A program made the translations under genes and the position numbers. The notes under the pieces are model-generated. The model had not been told where the DNA came from. It did not search any database and saw only the letters and a program-made list of their open reading frames with translations. Shown here in pieces: positions 16,651-24,674 of a stretch of 37,470 nucleotides of DNA (position 1 is the stretch's first letter; the number at the start of each line of letters is the position of its first letter). The stretch lies in NCBI GenBank assembly GCA_036558305.1, contig DATBFX010000503.1:1-37470 (forward strand). Reading direction: 5' to 3'. The DNA is from DATBFX01 sp036558305 (GTDB taxonomy: Bacteria; Chloroflexota; Chloroflexia; Thermomicrobiales; UBA6265).

Positions 16651-17427
16651 TCAGCCGGCTACCGTTCCGCGGCTCAGGTCACCCGCGACAACCCGTTTGA
16701 TCGCGCCGCCCTCGTCTAGCAGCAACGCTCCATCCGAGTCCACTCCGACGAATCGCCCGGTCGCGGGTGTGCCCGCGTCCACGACCGTCACGCGCTCGTT
16801 CAAGAGCGCGGCCCGCGCCAGCCACGGGGACAGATCGGGCCGGCCGCCCGCCAGAACGAATCGGTCGTAGTGCGATTGGAGCCGTGGCAGCAATCGCTCC
16901 ATCAGCCGCGACCAATCCACGGTCTTTCCCGATGCCATCCGAATGGTCGTTGCCCCAGGAGGAACGGCCTCGCCCTCTCCGGTCAGGTTGACGCCGATCC
17001 CGAGCACGACCCACTCGACCGCGCCGCCCGCAACCGTTGCCTTCAGCAGCACGCCGGCGACCTTGCACCCCCCGATCAAGACGTCGTTCGGCCACTTGAG
17101 CCGGCAGTCAACCGGGGCGCAATCCTCGATTGCCTCGGCGACGGCAATACCCGCGATCAGGGGCAGGGTCGACAATCGGTCGGGCGAAAGCGGCGGACGC
17201 AGCAGGATCGAACAGAGCAACCCCGATCCTGGCGATGCTGCCCAGGTGCGTCCCGCCCGGCCGCGGCCAGCGGTTTGGTGGTCCGCGACGACGACGAGTC
17301 CCTCCGGTGCGCCCAAGCGTGCACGCGACTCGACCTCGTCCATCGTGCTTGTCGTCTCGGGCAGGTGGACGATGGTGTGACCGAAGGTGGTCGGCCGTGG
17401 CGTGCTAGGTGAAGAGGGCGCTGACAC
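16651..17427 (-). CDS. birA: Biotin--[acetyl-CoA-carboxylase] ligase, without DNA-binding domain
   Basis: 258 residues from GTG 17427, which has AAGGA five bases upstream and overlaps the end of prs by 23 bases. Motifs: E-T-T-S-T-M-D-E near 24-31, G-R-G-R-A-G-R-T-W near 54-62 (biotinyl-AMP loop), L-K-W-P-N-D-V near 109-115 and K-V-A-G-V-L-L. The C-terminal SH3-like domain is present (T-G-R-F-V-G-V-D-S-D-G-A-L). There is no N-terminal helix-turn-helix, so this is a class I, purely enzymatic ligase that activates biotin and attaches it to carboxylase carrier protein. Downstream of prs and glmU, co-transcribed. Confidence 0.93.
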   Translation of the reverse strand: MSAPSSPSTPRPTTFGHTIVHLPETTSTMDEVESRARLGAPEGLVVVADHQTAGRGRAGRTWAASPGSGLLCSILLRPPLSPDRLSTLPLIAGIAVAEAIEDCAPVDCRLKWPNDVLIGGCKVAGVLLKATVAGGAVEWVVLGIGVNLTGEGEAVPPGATTIRMASGKTVDWSRLMERLLPRLQSHYDRFVLAGGRPDLSPWLARAALLNERVTVVDAGTPATGRFVGVDSDGALLLDEGGAIKRVVAGDLSRGTVAG

Positions 17428-18346
17428 TCAAATCCTTGTGGATGCGCATGATTGCCTCGGCGAAGAGGGGCGCGACGGTGACGACCTCGATCAGATCGCG
17501 CATCCCATCCGTCGGTATGGGAATCGAGTCGGTGATGAAGAGGCGGCTGATCGGCGACGCGGCGATTATCGGCAGCGCGTCTCCGGCAAAGATACCGTGC
17601 GTGGCGGCGGCGTGGACATCGGCGGCACCCCGCTCTTTGAGGAGCGCGGCGGCGAGGCCCAGCGTGCCGCCGGTCGAGACCATGTCGTCGATGACGACGG
17701 CGACCTTGCCGTCGACGTCGCCGACCATTTCGAGCATCTCGGAGGCGTCCGGTTGCGGATGCTGCTTCGAGATGATGGCCAGCGAACCGCCGACGCGGGA
17801 CCGGAATTCCTCGGCCCGCGCCACCCCACCGGCGTCCGGACTGACGGAGACGATCGGCGCGTGGAATTCCCGGCGAAACCGGCGCGCGAGCAGCGGTGTC
17901 GCCCGCAGGTGATCGACGGGGATGTCGAAAAAGCCCTCGATCGCCGGCGCGTGGAGATCGAGGGTGAGGACACGGTCCGCACCCGCGGTCACGATCAAGT
18001 TGGCGACCAGCTTGGCGGAGATCGGTTCGCGGCCCGAGGTTTTCTTTTCCTGTTTGGCGTAGCCGTAGTAGGGAATGACCGCGGTGATGCGGGCCGCCGA
18101 GGCGCGCTTGACCGCATCGATCATCAGCAACAGCTCCATGATGTGGTGATCGACGGGGTTGCAAAGCGACTGGATGATGAAGACGTCGGAGCCGCGAACG
18201 TTCTCGTCGAGTTTGACGCGCGTCTCGCCGTTGCGCCAGGTACCGACGATGGCGCGACCGAGGGGCGCGTCGAGTTCGGCCGTGATCGCGGCGGCAAGGG
18301 TCGGGTGGGAGTTGCCGGCGAAGACCTGGAGGCGTCCGTCCATCAT
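17405..18346 (-). CDS. prs: Ribose-phosphate pyrophosphokinase (PRPP synthetase)
   Basis: 313 residues, normal for class I enzymes. Motifs: F-A-G-N-S-H-P near the start, N-G-E-T-R-V, Q-S-L-C-N-P-V-D-H, Y-Y-G-Y-A-K-Q-E-K-K-T near 93-103 (ATP loop), D-L-H-A-P-A-I-E-G-F-F-D near 129-140, and the PRPP-binding V-V-I-D-D-M-V-S-T-G-G-T near 215-226. It makes PRPP from ribose-5-phosphate and ATP for nucleotide, His and Trp synthesis. Its ATG overlaps the glmU stop by four bases (ATGA), a common glmU-prs pairing. An R-P-D loop difference from E. coli is minor. Confidence 0.96.
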   Translation of the reverse strand: MMDGRLQVFAGNSHPTLAAAITAELDAPLGRAIVGTWRNGETRVKLDENVRGSDVFIIQSLCNPVDHHIMELLLMIDAVKRASAARITAVIPYYGYAKQEKKTSGREPISAKLVANLIVTAGADRVLTLDLHAPAIEGFFDIPVDHLRATPLLARRFRREFHAPIVSVSPDAGGVARAEEFRSRVGGSLAIISKQHPQPDASEMLEMVGDVDGKVAVVIDDMVSTGGTLGLAAALLKERGAADVHAAATHGIFAGDALPIIAASPISRLFITDSIPIPTDGMRDLIEVVTVAPLFAEAIMRIHKDLSVSALFT

Positions 18347-19794
18347 GCTCCGTCTTCCGTCGTCGGAACCGAGTCTCCGACCGGGTTGGACGCGGTCTTG
18401 CGTCGCTTGATCGCGCGAGCGGGAACACCGACGACCGTCGTCTGGTCCGGCACATCGTGGGTAACCACGGAACCGGCTCCGATCGTCGCCTCGGCGCCGA
18501 TCGTGAGCGGCGCGACGAGCATCGAATCGCTGCCGATGAAGGCGTTGGGGCCGATCTCCGTGTGGTGCTTGGCCGTCCCATCGAAGTTGCAGGTGACGGT
18601 GCCGGCGCCGATGTTGGTGCCGCTGCCGATGTGGGCATCGCCGAGGTAGCCGAAATGGCCGGCCTTGACGTGGTCGTCCAATTCGGCGTTCTTCAACTCG
18701 GCGTAGTTGCCGATGTGGACGTGGCGCCCGATCCGCGTGCCGCGCCGAACGTGGGCGTACGGGCCGACGTCCGAGTCGTCCCCGATCTGGGCATCGGCGA
18801 TCGTCGACGACCGGACGACGACCCGATCGCCGATGACCGCGCTCGTCACGACCGCGTGCGGACCGATCCGGCAGTCGGCGCCGATGGTCGTCGAGCCTTG
18901 CAAGATGGTGAACGGCAAGATGGTCGTGTCTTGGCCGATTGCGACGTCGTCGTCGATGAGGACGGTTTCCGGGGCGACGATGGTCACGCCCTGGAGCATG
19001 TGGCGGCGCCTGATGCGGTCGCGCAGGATCGCCTCGGCCGCCGCCAGCTCGATCCGATCATTGAAACCGTGGATGACGTCGGGAGGACCGGTCACCGTCG
19101 CCACCGGCCACGGATCGGGATTGGGACCGGCGTCGGCGACGGCGAGTTTCAGGAGGTCGGTCAGGTAATACTCGCCCGTGTGTGGACTCGGCTCGAGTCG
19201 CCGCAGGGCGTCGGCCGCCCAGGGCATGCGGAGGATCGTCAGGCCGCTGTTGACTTCGACCCGACCGACGCGGCGGGCAGGATCGTCGTCGGCCCGGTTG
19301 ACGATGCCGATCGGCCGGTCCGCGGCGTCCCGCTCGATCCGTCCGTATGCCTGGGCATCGTCGAGCACGCAGGTGAGGACCGTCACCTGCGCCCGGCTCG
19401 CTTTGGCGCCGGCGACGAAGGCGGCGAAATCCGACGCGGTCAACAGCGGGTGATCGGCAAAGACCGAGAGCACCCAGCCCGCTTCCCCGATCGTCGGCAG
19501 CGCCCGGCGCACCGCGTCGCCCGTACCCAGCGGCGGGTCTTGCACCACCGCCGTCATCTCGCCGGTCTTGCCGAGGCGCTCGACGAGGTCGGAGAGCGCG
19601 GGGCTGACGACGATCGTGGTTGAGACGGGATCCGCTCCTCGGCCGGCGCGGAGGATGCGCTCGATCATCGGCACGCCGGCGACGGGATGGAGGGGTTTCG
19701 GCAGTTTCGATTTCATCCGCGTGCCGGCGCCGGCGGCCAACACGACAAGGGCAACGCCGTCGTAGGGGGGTTGCGGCATGGATCGGATGCTCAC
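18343..19794 (-). CDS. glmU: Bifunctional UDP-GlcNAc pyrophosphorylase / glucosamine-1-phosphate N-acetyltransferase
   Basis: 483 residues. The uridylyltransferase domain starts V-V-L-A-A-G-A-G-T-R-M-K-S-K-L-P-K (about 17-33), with P-L-G-T-G-D-A-V and F-A-D-H-P-L-L. The usual Q-P-L-G-T stretch reads D-P-P-L-G-T. From about 255 on, a left-handed beta-helix with hexapeptide repeats forms the acetyltransferase, including Y-A-H-V-R-R, Y-A-E-L-K-N, H-F-G-Y-L-G-D and C-N-F-D-G. It makes UDP-GlcNAc for cell envelope synthesis. GTG 19794 is the longest start; ATG 19779 (residue 6) is an alternative, neither with a strong ribosome binding site. tRNA-Gln lies upstream on the same strand. Confidence 0.94.
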   Translation of the reverse strand: MSIRSMPQPPYDGVALVVLAAGAGTRMKSKLPKPLHPVAGVPMIERILRAGRGADPVSTTIVVSPALSDLVERLGKTGEMTAVVQDPPLGTGDAVRRALPTIGEAGWVLSVFADHPLLTASDFAAFVAGAKASRAQVTVLTCVLDDAQAYGRIERDAADRPIGIVNRADDDPARRVGRVEVNSGLTILRMPWAADALRRLEPSPHTGEYYLTDLLKLAVADAGPNPDPWPVATVTGPPDVIHGFNDRIELAAAEAILRDRIRRRHMLQGVTIVAPETVLIDDDVAIGQDTTILPFTILQGSTTIGADCRIGPHAVVTSAVIGDRVVVRSSTIADAQIGDDSDVGPYAHVRRGTRIGRHVHIGNYAELKNAELDDHVKAGHFGYLGDAHIGSGTNIGAGTVTCNFDGTAKHHTEIGPNAFIGSDSMLVAPLTIGAEATIGAGSVVTHDVPDQTTVVGVPARAIKRRKTASNPVGDSVPTTEDGA

Positions 19795-19838
19795 GCGGTG
19801 GGCAGCGCTTGGCGATCGCCGACGAGGACCTGGCTGGG

Positions 19839-19909
19839 CTGGCGAGCCAGGATTCGAACCTGGAACATGGGCTCCAAAGACCCGTGTGATACCATTTCAC
19901 CACTCGCCA
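19839..19909 (-). tRNA. tRNA-Gln (TTG anticodon)
   Basis: Cloverleaf on the minus strand: acceptor TGGCGAG/CTCGCCA, T-arm with GGTTCGAATCC, anticodon loop CTTTGGA with anticodon TTG, and G as discriminator base, as usual for tRNA-Gln. CCA is not encoded. The anticodon stem has one mismatch at its outer pair. It sits between glmU (same strand, 45 bases on) and the divergent DegS-like gene. Confidence 0.95.
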
Positions 19910-20142
19910 AAGCGGTTGCAAAACGACCGAACCATCGCCTCGATGGCCGCGCGTCGCCCGCGGGGAATGATACCACCCGCGCCTCCCGCCTTCCGCCCTC
20001 GCGCCAGCTCCCTCGCCCCGGGTTTGGGACGATTGTCCCGTTGCTCCCGACCCCATCGCCGCCTACGCTGCCAACGACGTCGTTCTCCCGCCGATCGGGC
20101 GGGAAGCCCGCGCACCAGGCGCAATTCGGGAGATTCGGTCGG

Positions 20143-21258
20143 ATGCAGCAGCTACCGCCGCCTCAAACCAAGGAATTCCACGACCGCGTCCTGGTCCTCG
20201 AAGACGAGGCCAGGCGAGAACTCGAACAGTCCCTCCAGTCGATGAACGAAATCCAACTCCTGCTCAACAAAACCAACAGCGAAGTCGAGAAGCTGGCCAA
20301 CCGCGAGTTGCAGATGTCGAACCGGGTGCGCGATATGGAGATGCACCTGGACAACTTCAGCCGCGAGGACATCCGCGATCTCTACAACACCTCGCACGAG
20401 ATCCAACTTCGCCTGTTCATGATGCGCTCGCAATCCGAGCAGTTGCAGAACCGCAACCAGCACATCAAGGAATACCAGGAGAAGCTGCGGCTGCTGATCG
20501 ATCTGCTCGGCATCCAGGCAATGGCCAACGAGGAGCAGTCGGCCGCGCAGACCGCACCGATGCCGCGCGGGACGACCGGGGTGCTCCCGGTCGGGACCGA
20601 GGTGATCGGAACGCCGAGCATCCTCAGCATCATCGAAGCGCAGGAAGACGAGCGGTTGCGGATTTCCCGCCAGATCCACGACGGTCCGACCCAGGCCCTG
20701 ACCAACTTGATCCTGCGCGCCGAGATTTGCGAGCGCCTGATCGAGCGGGACGTAGCCGAGGCGCGGACGGAGTTGAATGGGCTGAAGGCGATGATCGGTG
20801 CGTCGCTGCAGGAAACGCGGCGGCTCATCTTCGACCTGCGGCCGATGATCCTGGACGATCTCGGTCTGGTACCGACGCTCCGCCGCTACTTGAACGAGCT
20901 CGGTCGCCTCAAGCAGATCGAGAGCACGGTCAGCGGACCGGAACACGACATCCAGCTCAACACGACGATGCAGGTCGCGCTCTTCCGGATGGTGCAGTCG
21001 ATCCTGGCGGCGATCCTGGCCGAAGGGATCGCCGAGACGATCGACGTCAGCGTCGAACGCGAGGCGACGGTGGCCAGGATTCGCGTCGACGCGACTTCCG
21101 TCCAAACGGAGCGCACGGTGGTGGAGGAGCGGCTACAGGAAGCCCATTTCCAGCACCGGTTGCAGATCCTGCGCGCGACGATGACACCGGAGCCACGTTC
21201 CAACCGAGGCATCTCGATCGACGTGATGATCCCGGTGCCACAAGAGGCGGTGGCCTAG
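20143..21258 (+). CDS. DegS-like sensor histidine kinase with degenerate ATPase domain
   Basis: 371 residues from ATG 20143 (GGGAG upstream); the frame is open further but the extension covers the tRNA-Gln region and is not coding. Residues 10-125 form a long coiled coil like the DegS sensor domain, with no membrane segment, so the protein is cytoplasmic. The HisKA_3 box is intact: R-I-S-R-Q-I-H-D-G-P-T-Q, phospho-acceptor H179, followed by F-D-L-R-P-M-I-L-D-D-L-G-L (230-242). The C-terminal ATPase region keeps L-F-R-M-V-Q but lacks the N-box asparagine, the D-N-G-x-G-F box and a glycine-rich lid. It may accept phosphate or act as scaffold only. No response regulator is adjacent. Confidence 0.82.
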   Translation: MQQLPPPQTKEFHDRVLVLEDEARRELEQSLQSMNEIQLLLNKTNSEVEKLANRELQMSNRVRDMEMHLDNFSREDIRDLYNTSHEIQLRLFMMRSQSEQLQNRNQHIKEYQEKLRLLIDLLGIQAMANEEQSAAQTAPMPRGTTGVLPVGTEVIGTPSILSIIEAQEDERLRISRQIHDGPTQALTNLILRAEICERLIERDVAEARTELNGLKAMIGASLQETRRLIFDLRPMILDDLGLVPTLRRYLNELGRLKQIESTVSGPEHDIQLNTTMQVALFRMVQSILAAILAEGIAETIDVSVEREATVARIRVDATSVQTERTVVEERLQEAHFQHRLQILRATMTPEPRSNRGISIDVMIPVPQEAVA

Positions 21259-21373
21259 GTCCCCACATCGCGGTCGGCCTCCCGCGCCTCCGTGACGTCA
21301 TGACCCGACGCGATGCCACGGTCCCAGCGCATCGACGGCGGTCGGTACAAGCGGGGGATGAACGTACATGAGG

Positions 21374-21764
21374 TGTGTGTCACTCGCCGCGCCACCGGCC
21401 TGGACGGGGGTACCGGTGCGAACGCGACGACTGAGTGATACCGAAGTGCGGCCCGAGCCGATAGGCTCGTAGCCAGATCGGCTCAACCGCCACCCCTGCC
21501 CGGTGGCGGCCGACCGATCGGGAAACGACTGCAGGGCCGCTCGACCAGCACGGGGTCGGTGGAGCGGTGAATGGTCGCCCCGCGGGAGAAAGGAGTCAGT
21601 CCGTCGAATTTCACGTGCGGCTGGTGCAAATCGGCCAGGTGCTCTGAATCGCGGCAACCGTCCCAAACGTCGCGATGTCTCTGGTGGCCACGCGGGCGAC
21701 AACCCCGCGGGCCGGCAAGGGAGGCGACATCTGCGATGGCTCACGGTCGTGGCGGGCAAGACCG
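21374..21764 (+). ncRNA. Large structured RNA, resembling HEARO / omega-RNA, no linked nuclease gene
   Basis: No coding frame fits this gap, but stems are dense on the plus strand: 21377-21385 with 21433-21441 (9 bp, one G-U), 21393-21398 with 21413-21418, 21455-21462 with 21477-21484 (8 bp), 21487-21494 with 21502-21509 (8 bp), 21648-21653 with 21671-21676, 21691-21696 with 21704-21709. Single-stranded stretches such as CAACCGCCACCCCTG and GGTGCTCTGAATCG remind me of the HEARO/omega-RNA consensus of IscB/IsrB elements; this is recall, not a search. A small hairpin (21744-21748 with 21760-21764) lies 13 bases before ATGA at 21778, as IS200/IS605 right ends often look. No IscB or IsrB frame is present. 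It directly precedes the Flp pilin gene and may act as its leader. Confidence 0.5.
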
Positions 21765-21777
21765 ACGGCGAGAACCG

Positions 21778-21969
21778 ATGAACATCCTCTCCAGCGTCAT
21801 GCGGGCCGTGGCGCGATGGCGCTTCGACGACGGCGACGTCGAAGGGCAAGCGATGGTCGAGTACTCGTTGATCTTCGTGCTCATCATCATCGTCACGTTT
21901 TCGATCGTTACCACCATGAGCTCCACGATCAACGAGAATTTCTTCCAGGTCGTCCAGTCGATGCCGTAG
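21778..21969 (+). CDS. Flp family type IVb pilin
   Basis: 63 residues. A short basic/acidic leader is followed by V-E-G-Q-A-M-V-E-Y-S-L, which fits the prepilin peptidase site of Flp pilins: cleavage after G, with E at +5 and the neighbouring Y. A single hydrophobic helix (IFVLIIIVTFSIVTTM) follows. The mature protein would be about 40 residues. No tad/cpa assembly or prepilin peptidase genes are in the window, so it must be assembled by machinery encoded elsewhere, or act alone. Start ATG 21778 has only GGCGAGAA upstream. A strong hairpin follows it, so the gene is probably a single transcript with the structured RNA as leader. Confidence 0.85.
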   Translation: MNILSSVMRAVARWRFDDGDVEGQAMVEYSLIFVLIIIVTFSIVTTMSSTINENFFQVVQSMP

Positions 21970-22022
21970 GTCGACCGGCGACGCGGATCGCCGGCATGAC
22001 AAATCGCACTTTTCATCGGTGA

Positions 22023-22050
22023 GGGCGGGTCGAGTGATCGACCCGCCCTT
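22023..22050 (+). terminator. Terminator-like hairpin after the pilin gene
   Basis: A perfect 10-bp stem, GGGCGGGTCG with CGACCCGCCC, and a 6-base loop lie 53 bases after the pilin stop. Only two T follow, so the T-run is weak. Confidence 0.65.
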
Positions 22051-22197
22051 ATCCGTTGGCGGGACCCGATCCGCGCAGCGACGGCCTGGGCACGCGACCT
22101 TCGGGTGATGCCGGAGTTGCATTAGGCGGACTACGCTACGGTCTGCGATCCTCCGCGAGGGAAGGGCAAACCTCTTGACGCGAATCGGCGAGCAACG

Positions 22198-22962
22198 ATG
22201 ATCGAAGTTCTCGGGCTGACCAAGCAGTACCCGGGCGGCGAGGGCGTCTCCGATCTCACCTTTTTCGTCGCGCCCGGCGAACTCTTCGTCTTCCTCGGAC
22301 CGAACGGCGCCGGCAAAAGCACGACCATCAAGATGCTGACCGGTCTGCTGACGCCGACGAGCGGTCAGGCGACGGTCGCTGGACGCGACGTCGTGCGCGA
22401 GACGCTGCCGCTCAAGCGCCTGATCGGGTACATGGCGGAACGCCCGTTCCTCTACGAGAAACTGACGGGCCGCGAATTCCTCCACTTCGTCGCCGACGTC
22501 TACGCGGTGCCACGCGGCGTGCGCGACCGGCGGGCGCGCGAGTTGCTGGTGGCCTTCGAACTCGACGCGGCGGCGGACGCGCTGATCGAGACCTATTCCC
22601 AGGGGATGCGGCAAAAGATCGCCCTCTCCGCGGTGTTGATCCACGAACCGGCCGTGCTCTTTCTCGACGAACCGACCAATGGTCTCGATCCGCGGAGCGC
22701 ACGGCTCGTCAAGGACGTCCTCCGCCAGATCTGCGACCGGGGTGCGACCGTGTTCATGACGACCCACGTCCTCGAGATCGCGGAGCAGATGTGCGACCGG
22801 GTCGGTATCCTGCGGGACGGCCGGTTGATCGCGCTCGGGTCGCTCGACGACCTGCGGCGGATCCAGGAGATGCCCGCGGCCTCCCTGGAATCGATCTTCC
22901 TTCGCTTGACCGGATCGGCCGACGCTTCGGACATCGGTCTGTACGCCGGGGTCGCCGGATGA
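22198..22962 (+). CDS. ABC transporter ATP-binding protein (ABC-2 exporter type)
   Basis: 254 residues. Walker A is G-P-N-G-A-G-K-S-T at 34-42, the signature S-Q-G-M-R-Q at 134-139, Walker B V-L-F-L-D-E-P-T at 153-160 with N-G-L-D-P, and the switch histidine in M-T-T-H-V-L. The Q-loop glutamine is replaced (G-Y-M-A-E-R-P-F-L-Y), which is common in CcmA/YhaQ-like members. It powers the permease encoded next; the stop overlaps that ATG by four bases (ATGA). The substrate is not evident. No clear promoter was seen. Confidence 0.93.
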   Translation: MIEVLGLTKQYPGGEGVSDLTFFVAPGELFVFLGPNGAGKSTTIKMLTGLLTPTSGQATVAGRDVVRETLPLKRLIGYMAERPFLYEKLTGREFLHFVADVYAVPRGVRDRRARELLVAFELDAAADALIETYSQGMRQKIALSAVLIHEPAVLFLDEPTNGLDPRSARLVKDVLRQICDRGATVFMTTHVLEIAEQMCDRVGILRDGRLIALGSLDDLRRIQEMPAASLESIFLRLTGSADASDIGLYAGVAG

Positions 22963-24674
22963 ACGCCACGCAGCCGATGGCGCGCCGCGGGCATTGGGAC
23001 GGCGCGCTCGGTTGGTCCATCCTCCGCGCCAGGCTGCGGATTCGGCGGCATCGCTTCCGCCATGCGGTCGAACGCCACCCTGGGCGGGTCGCGCTGCAAA
23101 CGTTCGTCGTCATCCCCGCCGTGTTCGTCTTCGGTCTCCTCCTCTTTTTCGGCATCGGCAGCGGCATGACGGATGCGAAGAGCGATCACGACGCGACGGC
23201 GATGCTGGTGGCGCTGGTGACGCTGACGGCGGTGGCCGCGTTCATCGGTAGCTCGACGACGGCGCTGCAGTCGCTCTACTTGTCGAACGACGTTCCGTTT
23301 CTGATGACGCTGCCGGTCCCGCTCCGCGTGCTCTACGCCGGCAAGTACGTCGAGGCGATGGCGGGTGCCGTACCGGCCGCGCTCTTCGGTATCGTCGTCT
23401 TGGCCGCGTACGGCGTCACACGGGCGGAGAGCATCCTGTTCGTCCCCTCGGCGGTGCTTGCCGAGGCGATGGTTCTGATGATGGCGACGACGTTGTCGGT
23501 CATCATCGTCGCGCTCGTGACACGTTCTATTCCCGCGCGCCGCGCCCGCATCTTCTTGTTCGTCATCAGTCTGACGATCGTCGGCGCCACGCTGGTGGCG
23601 TGGAATGCGATCGCACCGACGCAGCAGTTCGGGATGGACGCTGGCGGTCGCTCGATCGCGGCGGTGGGTGAATCACTGGGTTGGTTGCCGACCGCCTGGC
23701 TGGCGAAGGCGGTGGCGGCCGCGTCTTCGGGTGACGTGCGGCGCGCGCTCGACGTGGGAGCAGGAGCGGCGGCCACGACCCTCGTCGCGCTCGTCGCGTC
23801 GTATCAGATCTTCGCGCGGTCGTTTGCGAAAAGCGTCGCGATGGCGCGGGCGACACCGGCGCCGAGACCGAGCACGTCACTCGCCAGGCACCTGGCGGTA
23901 GCGGTCGACTTGCTCCCGCAGGACATCGGCGCGTTGGTCGTGAAGGAATGGCTGACGATCCTGCGCGATCTCAAACGCTTGAGCGGCGTCATCTGGCCGC
24001 TCGGCGTGGTCGCGATCTACGGCGTTACGTCGAGCCGTCACTCGGTGGTCGGCGGCGGGCCGTACGAGTTCTGGCAGTCGAACGCGGTGCTGGCGCTCGT
24101 GCCGTGGGCGGTCTCGCTCGGTCTTTCGATCTACGCATTCGGCAGCGAGCAACGGGTGGTGCACTTGCTGCGGCTGCTCCCGATCAGCCCGCGTCGACTG
24201 TTCCTCGCGAAGGCGATCGCCGCCTTTGTACCGGTCGTGCTGCTGAGCGAGGCGATCGCGATCGTCGTCGGCCTGGCCACGGGGGGCGGCTGGGGCGACG
24301 TTGCCGGGATGGCGATCGTTGTGGCTTGGGGAGCGGTTGGGTTCGTGACGATCGACACGGCGGCGGCGGCGTTCGCTCCGAACTTCGAAGCGGAGCACAT
24401 CCAACGGTCGACGGATCTGGTGGGCCGCGCCTTCGGCATGGCGGCGGGGGCAGCGTTCGGTTTCGCCAGCGCGATCGCCGTGGCCCGCCTGGTCTTTTTT
24501 GCGCGGGGCGTGCCCGCTGCACTCGAAGGCGCCGTGGGTTGGCAACTCCTGGGAATCCATCCACTCGGCTGGCCGCTCGCAATTGCGGCGGTCATCGCGG
24601 CGTGTGGAATCGTGGCCCTCGTCACGTCGATCGCCGTGGAGCGGATCGACGATGTGATCCTGCGCGGCCCCTAA
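22959..24674 (+). CDS. ABC-2-type exporter permease
   Basis: 571 residues with about twelve hydrophobic helices, in two groups separated by a cytoplasmic stretch (about 295-335) that contains the Q-D-I-G-A-L-V-V-K-E-W-L-T-I-L-R-D segment seen in this kind of permease. The N-terminal 30 residues are basic. It pairs with the ATPase encoded upstream, coupled by a 4-base overlap. Members of such families move lipids, drugs or peptides outward; the cargo cannot be told here. The TAA stop overlaps the convergent dnaJ stop by four bases (CTAA). Confidence 0.88.
   Translation: MNATQPMARRGHWDGALGWSILRARLRIRRHRFRHAVERHPGRVALQTFVVIPAVFVFGLLLFFGIGSGMTDAKSDHDATAMLVALVTLTAVAAFIGSSTTALQSLYLSNDVPFLMTLPVPLRVLYAGKYVEAMAGAVPAALFGIVVLAAYGVTRAESILFVPSAVLAEAMVLMMATTLSVIIVALVTRSIPARRARIFLFVISLTIVGATLVAWNAIAPTQQFGMDAGGRSIAAVGESLGWLPTAWLAKAVAAASSGDVRRALDVGAGAAATTLVALVASYQIFARSFAKSVAMARATPAPRPSTSLARHLAVAVDLLPQDIGALVVKEWLTILRDLKRLSGVIWPLGVVAIYGVTSSRHSVVGGGPYEFWQSNAVLALVPWAVSLGLSIYAFGSEQRVVHLLRLLPISPRRLFLAKAIAAFVPVVLLSEAIAIVVGLATGGGWGDVAGMAIVVAWGAVGFVTIDTAAAAFAPNFEAEHIQRSTDLVGRAFGMAAGAAFGFASAIAVARLVFFARGVPAALEGAVGWQLLGIHPLGWPLAIAAVIAACGIVALVTSIAVERIDDVILRGP

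Noticed and set aside
21374..21740. Cobalamin or cyclic-di-GMP riboswitch
   Set aside because: The conserved core sequences of those classes are not present; the region is also longer than either.
21741..21777. Upstream ATG start for the pilin at 21736
   Set aside because: The extension (MAHGRGGQDRRREP) is very basic, lies in the end of the structured RNA and is not typical of Flp leaders; ATG 21778 gives a normal length.
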